Shown here: piece after piece, positions 59,074-64,000 of the stretch
How positions within the stretch are numbered: the stretch's first letter is position 1
Layout of the letters: each line of letters starts with the position of its first letter
Assembly: GCA_947000775.1 (NCBI GenBank)
Contig: CAMQGK010000634.1
Span: 19,957,501-20,021,500 of the forward strand
Length of the DNA: 64,000 bases
Reading direction: 5' to 3'
From: Pterois miles
Taxonomy: Eukaryota > Chordata > Actinopteri > Perciformes > Scorpaenidae
Position numbers and translations under genes: made by a program
Notes under the pieces: generated by a model
Told to the model about the DNA's origin: nothing
The model's input: the letters and a program-made list of their open reading frames with translations, nothing else
Database searches by the model: none

Positions 59074-59575
59074 TAATAGGCTGGATTCCTGTTGATGTTT
59101 CATTTACAGGAAGACGCCTGTCCTAGCCTGTTGATTCTCCAGACCACAATGAGTGGTGACTGTTTTTAGAAATGTTGGCTCAATAATAAGAGACGTTTCT
59201 TGTTCGTCACTGATATAGTTAGTTGAAGCTTCTATTCAAAAAACATAATACAAGCCAGACTGGTATTGTTTGCCGCAGCGGTAATAGCTTGCCAGCCAGT
59301 GGGCTACTTGATAAAGCACCAGCTCCTAATGCTCCAGCCAAGCTCCGTTTTGGTTGTTGCTCTCATTTCTCTCAATTAAATGAAATGGAGAAAGACAATT
59401 AGTGTCTAAAGTTCAAACTAAATGTTTTTTAATTGTATGAAGTGCTTTGAAAACCTCTTAAATGGGGATATAAAAGCCAGATAATAGGTTTTACAATTAT
59501 TTCTGTAATCCTTCAGAAGTCTCTCTCTTCTCTTCCTCAGGCTATAGAGACCAGGGTCTTCCTCAGGATGTCTGA
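40107..59575 (+). CDS. stum: Protein stum homolog (Spec3 family), spliced CDS, 4 exons, 145 aa
   Basis: Stum is a small multi-pass membrane protein. In Drosophila it is needed for mechanical sensing in proprioceptive neurons; the vertebrate homolog (C1orf95/STUM) is little studied. Exons 40107-40317, 54163-54345, 57670-57678 and 59541-59575 total 438 nt, giving 145 residues and TGA. Residues 1-33 are a variable Gly/Ala/Lys tail. Residues 34-50 (VVVEVREKKGPLRAAIP) open the conserved part. Residues 53-80 and 94-131 are hydrophobic (AVICLFLNTFIPGLG; VFWLNVAAALIQILTAVIMV), with cysteines at 60, 81, 94 and 95. The end ILA-ISDG-YRDQGLPQDV matches the family C-terminus as I remember it. Exons 1 and 2 are secure. 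The 9-nt exon 3 and 35-nt exon 4 are inferred from splice signals, phase and homology. Confidence 0.88.
41010..41235 (+). mobile_element. Interspersed repeat family 'CAGGGGGCGACTCC', truncated copy
   Basis: It begins GGTGGTCAACCTCCAGGTCT, includes CAGCAGGGGGCGACTCCTCT, and ends near AACATGAGTTTATGGGCTC. The second half of the element is missing. Confidence 0.6.
41714..41780. repeat. (TA)n microsatellite
   Basis: About 33 TA units in stum intron 1. Confidence 0.97.
42139..42189. repeat. (CA)n microsatellite
   Basis: About 25 CA units with one AA interruption near the right end, in stum intron 1. Confidence 0.96.
43030..43392 (+). mobile_element. Interspersed repeat family 'CAGGGGGCGACTCC', internally deleted copy
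   Basis: It contains CAGCAGGGGGCGACTCCTCT, then TCTATGAGAAAATGAGCC, then CAAGATGGTGACAGCC, and the end TTATATACAGTCTATGGGG. It lacks about 200 bp present in the copies at 545 and 34896. Confidence 0.6.
44365..44665. repeat. Interspersed repeat (CTAGCCTGGCTTTGTCC family)
   Basis: It contains GCTAGCCTGGCTTTGTCCAA and TGGTGTAACTCTCAGCAAGG, then AAAATGTCGAACTACTTC. It is related to pieces at 27690-27850 and 45335-45400. Confidence 0.5.
45736..46090. mobile_element. MITE-like repeat family 'GGGCTGT', copy 4 (degraded)
   Basis: It shares AACGTGATAACTATGGGTTA and AAATAACGCTCCAAACTTTC with copies 1 and 2. The inverted ends are no longer clear. Confidence 0.5.
46960..47412 (-). mobile_element. MITE-like repeat 'GGCCCTGACACACC', copy 2
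   Basis: Read in reverse it carries GGTGACAAAGGCCGCC, then TTGGCC, then GTTGCACTCAAACACACCAC and ACTACAGCCGACG, in the same order as copy 1. Confidence 0.55.
51190..52235 (+). repeat. Dispersed repeat copy 2, split by about 600 bp of unrelated sequence
   Basis: 51190-51560 and 52180-52235 match successive parts of the copy at 105-490 (CACACCACCCTCACTG; CCTATTTGGCAATATTTCAG; AAATGTCCGGCATAATCG). The 51565-52180 stretch between them is absent from copy 1 and looks like a later insertion. It includes a perfect 26-bp inverted repeat. Confidence 0.55.
51605..51668. repeat. Perfect 26-bp inverted repeat, 12-nt spacer
   Basis: The arms at 51605-51630 and 51643-51668 are exact reverse complements. 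The left arm starts TGCATCCAGTTCTC and the right arm ends GAGAACTGGATGCA. Confidence 0.92.
52262..52466 (+). mobile_element. MITE-like repeat 'GGCCCTGACACACC', copy 3 (deleted)
   Basis: It runs from GGCCCAAACACACCAAACC to GAGTGTCAGGACC. GGTGACGAAGGCCGACTG and GTTGCACTCACACATACTGC align with copy 1. About 400 bp of the interior is missing. Confidence 0.55.
53187..53233. repeat. Near-perfect 20-bp inverted repeat, 7-nt spacer
   Basis: The left arm AACGGCAGCCACTTAAATAC (53187-53206) and right arm (53214-53233) are complementary at 19 of 20 positions. Confidence 0.9.
54163..54345 (+). CDS. stum: stum exon 2
   Basis: This 183-nt exon has acceptor TGTCCCACAG and donor GGCAA|gtcagt. It encodes TFISAFTVLCGARSDLISER through GWIMSIFWGMDMVILA. 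This is the core of the Spec3 domain, with the CC pair and long hydrophobic helices. It ends in phase 1. Confidence 0.93.
55504..56138. mobile_element. MITE-like repeat with AATTGTGATTATC ends
   Basis: The left end (TAGGGATGCTCAATTAATCG, then GTGATCACAATTTTGG) and the right end (ATAATTGTGATTATCATTTT, then AATTGTGCAGCCCTA) are imperfect inverted repeats over about 630 bp. A related fragment is at about 8400-8480 in ehd3 intron 3. Confidence 0.6.
56749..56798. repeat. (GT)n microsatellite, interrupted
   Basis: Two short GT runs are separated by GGTATAGTAATT, in stum intron 2. Confidence 0.9.
57615..57669 (+). promoter_or_regulatory. Branch point, polypyrimidine tract and acceptor before stum microexon
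   Basis: CACTAAC (57615-57621) fits the vertebrate branch-point consensus. A CT-rich tract with several CUCUCU-like PTB-type sites follows (57621-57657). The first AG after it is at 57668-57669. Confidence 0.6.
57670..57678 (+). CDS. stum: stum exon 3, 9-nt microexon
   Basis: TTTCTGATG is framed by AAAAG| and |gtaggt. Joined to exon 2 (phase 1) and exon 4 (starts GC), it completes Ile-Ser-Asp-Gly, matching the ISxGY part of the family C-terminus. Its length is a multiple of three, so skipping keeps the frame and turns ILA-ISDG-YRD into ILA-S-YRD. Confidence 0.72.
58541..58605 (-). mobile_element. (AGATA)n plus retroelement 3' tail
   Basis: Five GATAA-type units run into ATTCCTTTATTGGTCCCACA, then GTGGAG. 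This is the same tail that ends the two full SINEs, here without a head. Confidence 0.6.
58988..59067. repeat. (TA)n microsatellite
   Basis: About 40 TA units in stum intron 3, between the microexon and the terminal exon. Confidence 0.97.
59541..59575 (+). CDS. stum: stum exon 4 (terminal coding part)
   Basis: It follows a strong acceptor, TCTTCTCTTCCTCAG. The 35 nt encode the rest of Gly, then YRDQGLPQDV and TGA at 59573-59575, similar to the family ending GYK(D/E)QGIPQQL (recalled from memory). Confidence 0.8.
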
Positions 59576-60940
59576 GAGAAGTCGCCCTCATGTCTACTGA
59601 TGGATCACATGGACAGTTTGACCTCTTTAACCTTCCTGATGCCTGTTGGTGATCTTCACCTTTGTGATGACCTGTAGCGGTCTGTCTTTCAAACGTCGGA
59701 CCACAGAGAGAAGCGGAGACATTAAAATAAATCAACCACACGGGGGAAAGACAGAAGGAACGAATCAGCTGACTGCTTCTGATTGTAAGCTGCTGATTGG
59801 TTGGGACCATATTTACGTTTAAGTTAAAAGGAACGGGACGAGGAAAAGAGACTAAAGCTGTACAGTTACAAGGAAAACAATGTGTTTGCATTTTATTGAG
59901 TAATTATAACGGTGAATTCTGTCTTTTGATATTTTTATTTGAGCTATTTGACAAAAACCATAAGACCAGGCTACATGTTTTCTACATGACAGGACAGAGA
60001 AAATGAAGAAGGAAGGCATGACTGTGTGAGAAAAGAAAAATATTATTTGCATTTTGAGAGCCAAAAAGAAAAAAGAACGTTATTTGACTCATAACAGTGT
60101 TTCCAGAACCAGCGTACCCAGTTTCCACTGCCATAGCCGCTCTGCTTACAGCAGTTTATTTCAGTGGCCTTTCCTTTGTAATACTGACACCACGTCGCTG
60201 CTCTGAAGACAAACAATATGTTTCACTTTCATCGACTCGCACTATAAAACATATTCCATCTTTTAGAAATTGTTACCGTCTACAGCCCAAACAAAATCAT
60301 GGTGACTTGCCACTAAATCTGACAAACACTGAGCACAAAATCAGCAATTATTCACGCCATGAATGTGCACTTCCACTGGAGCATGTGATCAAGCTATTAA
60401 TGGCTCTGATATGTGATATTCAGTACAGTGCGTCTGAATAATAACTTTGCGACCAATCGATTAGCCTCTAAAGTCAATGTAGCTACAATATTTCCCTTTA
60501 AAATGCAGTGTTTTACTGTGATAGCAACATATCTTTAACATGCAGAGTCTCACTGTTGGTCACAAGATGTGTATCATCCTAAAATTACAGGACTGTGTGA
60601 AACATGATTCATGCCTCCTGACAATTATTTGATTTGAATTTTCATACCTCTTAAATGTGTGAATCAATGTCAGAGATACTGCACATTATTAGATCATGGT
60701 ATCTATCTAATGATGACAATATGCCACTCTGGGGAGCCATACAGTCACCACCCTGTCTGTCACAATATGACACATACACAGTGATGTAATTTAAGTTTGA
60801 GACTGAGGTGCTTTGTTTAAACATTTATTTTTGACTTGGTCAATAAGGATCATAAGTCAAAAATTCACATAAATAGATTAATATTAAAACCAGGAAGAAA
60901 TTAGTTCACTGTTCTGTATGTACATTATGTATATATCAGT
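59576..60940 (+). other. stum: stum 3' UTR (start) and downstream sequence
   Basis: The first few hundred bases after the stum stop codon are repeat-poor and probably 3' UTR. The nearest AATAAA, at about 59726, lacks a convincing downstream element, so the transcript end is not placed. Confidence 0.4.
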
Positions 60941-61372
60941 GTGTGGCTGTTTGTGTGTGTGATTGATAGCGTGCAATATTGGAAAAGATTGGAGAATACA
61001 TGGGAACTATGTGGGAAGGTCAATCAATTACTATTTAACACAACTTGCCTTGGAGCAATCGATCCAAACAAAGCCTTTCCCATGATACCACATTGGCTTT
61101 CTCATGCACTGTATTATTGGCTCACTTCCCTGAAAAATATCCAAAAGTCAAAGAGCCTTAAACAAAAAGAATTAAACCAGCTTAGCCTCAGTAATGGAAA
61201 GTGGATCGAAATCACCGCCAGTGTTTGCAGAAAGCTGCTGCACAAACTGAATGGACCAAACAAACTGGACCTATTTGACGAAATGCCACTTACAGTACAG
61301 TTGAGAAAAAACAAACAAACAGAAATGCAGATTATTACCTCTTGTAATATGGGACAGATTTGGCAAATGTAA
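60941..61372 (+). other. Unidentified 143-codon reading frame
   Basis: An open frame from ATG (60941) to a stop at 61372 contains no simple repeat. It reads like a protein in parts (VQYWKRLENTWELCGKVNQL; LSHALYYWLTSLKNIQK). It lies 1.4 kb downstream of stum. I recognise no domain, signal peptide or splice context. It could be a retroelement remnant or chance, since the region is AT-rich. It is listed because it is the longest non-repetitive frame outside known exons in this part. Confidence 0.2.
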
Positions 61373-61458
61373 TGCAGCATTTCTGGGAAAAAAAAAAAAA
61401 AGAAGTGATGATGCATATATTTATGCCGCCTTCCCAATTTGGGTTGTGCCTCTATAGC

Positions 61459-61928
61459 AGGGATGCACTGATACCAGATCAGATATCGGGCTGACACTGG
61501 CTCAAATAGCTGGATATTGTGATGGTGGAGTCGATCTATTCAATTCAGTTCAATGTTTGTATATGTACAATTATGTACTGGAATTTTTACGTTTTGACCA
61601 ATTTGTCGCTGCATTAAAAAGGTTTACTGTTAATTTTGATGATTTTTTTCCAAAGTTGCTGGCATACAGTTTTATTATTTCAATTCAACGCAGTAAAATT
61701 TTATCAATGAATTTATGAATGAATTTATAATAAATTCATATTTATTTTTACGTTGTTAAGTGAGGAAAGCAATGCTTACATCAAGCCTGATCCAGTCACT
61801 TCTGCACAGTGAGGTGTGCAGTATATCAATTAAACACTGGTATTAGATTGGTACCCAGCATTGGCCAACACCTGAAGCCCGAGTATCCATACTGGTATAT
61901 CGGGTTTGAAAAAGTCGGTGCATCCCTA
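61459..61928. mobile_element. MITE-like repeat 'TAGGGATGCACCGA', copy 2
   Basis: The left end is AGGGATGCACTGATACC and the right end GTCGGTGCATCCCTA. It shares GGGCTGACACTGGCTCAAAT-type and ATCTATTCAATTCAG sequence with copy 1. Confidence 0.7.
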
Positions 61929-62059
61929 CTATACAGAAATCAAACTTCATGTGCATAATTCACAATGTCTTTTTACCCTCTTGTTCCTTTGGTGTTCTGC
62001 TGGTGATTTATCTCATTAATTTAGATTTTTATTATCCCTTTAGGTTATTTGTACCCTCA

Positions 62060-62500
62060 AATGAAACTTGTGAGCTTGTGTTTACGACATGGGAAGTCGT
62101 GTACACGATACGCTTGGCGTTCAGGTGGTTAAGTCGAGCTAACACCGCTGCTAAGCAACAGCAATGTTAACGTTACGGTCGGCGTCTAGAAGCCACAGAG
62201 GCTAACAATTTAGCAAGCGGGTAACATAACGTAGTAAATACAAAGGCGTAATGATATGGTTGGGAATATCAACATTTTCCTCAGGCCTATGATAAAACTA
62301 CAAAGAAAAACAATAAATTAAAATTACAATATATTCCATCCTTCCATGGCCTCCACCGTTTCTGACAACGCCAACAAACACGTAACAAGTCGTGAACTCG
62401 GAGCTTTCCGAAACTACAAGGTTGTGAAAACTAAATAGAGGGTGGCGTTTGTCCGGACTCTTGTTGTAAACACAGTAAACACGACCCCATTTGAAGGCAC
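62060..62500. mobile_element. Foldback-type inverted-repeat element, copy 2
   Basis: It contains TAAAATTACAATATATTCCA, TCCATGGCCTCCACC and ACTCGGAGCTTTCCGAAACT, all shared with the element at 26230-26640. CACGACCCCATTTGAAGGCA occurs at the right end of both. Confidence 0.55.
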
Positions 62501-64000
62501 AGATAATCATCTTCATTATCTGATCCAAATGCCTTTTTAAGAGTACTCCTGTATTTTGGATGAAAACACCAGTGTTTCCCTGTATATTGTTGTACAGTGT
62601 TTCAATGTGAGACAGATGATGATGATATCTGTAATGGTGATGATATTTTATGCCTTACAAATGACCAATGTTCTCCCAGAGGTGTTTCTGTAGCAGTGAT
62701 GCTGGAGTTTATCTGCTTTGTTTACGTGCAATTTATAGATCTGAAATAATTGTTATTTTGACACTTTATTATTATAATAATGGTGGTGTTGTGCTATAAC
62801 TTTTGGATTGTAGACGAACATAGTGCCATGTACAGTTTTCTGCATGCATAGCTTTGGTGTCGAGTCACTATAGACTAACACACACAGACTATTTTAAGAT
62901 TGTAGCTCAATTCTGTGACTTTGCAAAATTTGTTGATTCATGAATAAACATACCTTTCTGAATATGGCTAATGAGCTTGTTACAGACAGACCATGACAAG
63001 AAAACCGTCGATACTGTGCTATGTTTGACATTTAACATGTTTTCTTTAGCTACAAAATTTGCTCTAAATTCACTTTGTGGCCCTTTGTTTTTCAAGTCAA
63101 CTCAGTTTTATTATATTGCCCAATATCACAAATCACGAATTTACCTCAGGTGGCTTTACGATCTGTAGAGGATATGACACCCTCTGTCCTTCACAGTACG
63201 ACCATCTTTCAAACTAGTTTCTCATTCAGGAAAGCAGTGTTTCAGTGAGGACAAAGACTCGTGGTGCAACACTTCTGCAAGCTAACGGTTCGGTTTGAAT
63301 TGCGATTTTTGGGTCACGTTTCAGTTTGATTTGTTTTGCACATTAAAGCAAAAAAAAAAAAAAAAACTTTCCTATGTGTTTGTACTCCAAATTATATAAA
63401 TATACTGATGAATTAATAGTAATTTTTTGTTTTGGTTTGTACATCATTGACTGATTTGTTTTTTGCGGTTTGGTTATGCATCCCTAATGGTAACCAGTTA
63501 AGAGTTTCTCAAGCACCACTGATGCATTTATCTCTTTAAACGCCATTTTTTTTAGTGACGTGGCTCTAGATACGGAAATGTCCGTTAGCCGTTCCACCAA
63601 TTTGGTCAAGACTGAAATACCTGCTATATAACTGCTGAATGAAAATAAAATGCATTAAATGATCAACTTGGACACAAGTGGACCAATATCATCAAGACCC
63701 CGTATGACCAAACCAACAGATGGGTGCTATGCTGTCTGTGCACACAACTGATTATTATCAGTTAGAAATATACAACCATCCTCTGTGTAGCTTCACAAGT
63801 ATTATCCAGAAAAGAGACAAAAATCAGATAATTTAAAAAATGATCGACAATAAATAAAATGAGCTATGGACACAATGGTGCCTGAAACTTATACAATATA
63901 AACTCCACAGCGGTATTACAGCAGAGGAGACTGCACCTACCTTAGTAGACAACGCTGTTGCTGCAACGTTGTGGTTGTTGACGTTCTATCTGCAGAGTTA

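Larger units (their letters stand above)
57679..59540 (+). other. stum intron 3
   Basis: This 1.86-kb AT-rich intron is bounded by gtaggt and ttcctcag. It holds a GATAA pentamer run with a retroelement tail (58541-58605) and a TA array at 58988-59067. No other feature is seen. Confidence 0.7.
61373..64000. other. Right-flank intergenic sequence, repeat-rich
   Basis: It contains the inverted-repeat element at 61459-61928, a foldback copy at about 62060-62500 and a fish retroelement-like piece near 63100-63180 (CCTCAGGTGGCTTTACGATC). A further repeat at about 63280-63490 ends GGTTATGCATCCCTAA. No coding sequence is supported. Confidence 0.65.

Noticed and set aside
59418..59891. 157-codon minus-strand frame over stum exon 4 and 3' UTR
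   Set aside because: It has no recognisable domain and overlaps the terminal stum exon in antisense.
1..64000. CRISPR arrays, prokaryotic operons, phage or defence systems
   Set aside because: The spliced vertebrate genes and repeat content show a eukaryotic chromosome. Tandem repeats here are microsatellites, with no spacer-repeat pattern.

Overview
The window is vertebrate nuclear DNA, almost certainly from a teleost fish. Genes are split by GT-AG introns of 88 bp to 13.8 kb. The non-coding part is full of teleost-style repeats: Tc1-like transposons, tRNA-derived SINEs with RNA polymerase III boxes, short inverted-repeat elements, and long CA/GT and TA microsatellites. There are no prokaryotic operons, CRISPR arrays or phage modules. 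About 2.1 kb of the 64 kb is convincingly protein-coding. It forms three genes, all on the + strand.

Region 1 (1 to about 17000) holds ehd3, an EH-domain dynamin-like ATPase of endocytic recycling. Exons 2-8 are present (3594-14871). Exon 1, with the start codon and the P-loop, lies upstream of the window. The 3' UTR probably runs to a polyadenylation signal at 16980 and contains a perfect 21-bp hairpin just after a tandem proximal signal.

Region 2 (about 17000-31490) is intergenic and repeat-rich. It contains a degenerate Tc1-like element inside an older inverted-repeat element, a LINE reverse-transcriptase fragment, a truncated second Tc1-like element and two SINEs. Region 3 (31490-32510) is a compact three-exon CC chemokine gene with a TATA-like box, signal peptide, four canonical cysteines and a polyadenylation signal. 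Region 4 (32510-39350) is intergenic, with MITE-like elements, a second SINE in inverted orientation and a cluster of CA/GT arrays.

Region 5 (about 39350-59575 and beyond) is stum (Spec3 family), a small membrane protein. I assemble it from four coding exons: 211 nt, 183 nt, a 9-nt microexon at 57670-57678, and a 35-nt terminal exon. Together they give a 145-residue protein whose C-terminus matches the family. Region 6 (59576-64000) is the stum 3' UTR plus repeat-rich flank, with one unidentified 143-codon reading frame.

The three genes do not form a pathway: membrane trafficking, leukocyte chemotaxis, and a mechanosensory or neuronal membrane protein. Their linkage is positional. I found no novel multi-gene system. 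The most interesting signals are the stum microexon, the ehd3 3' UTR hairpin, and the repeats in and around the chemokine gene.
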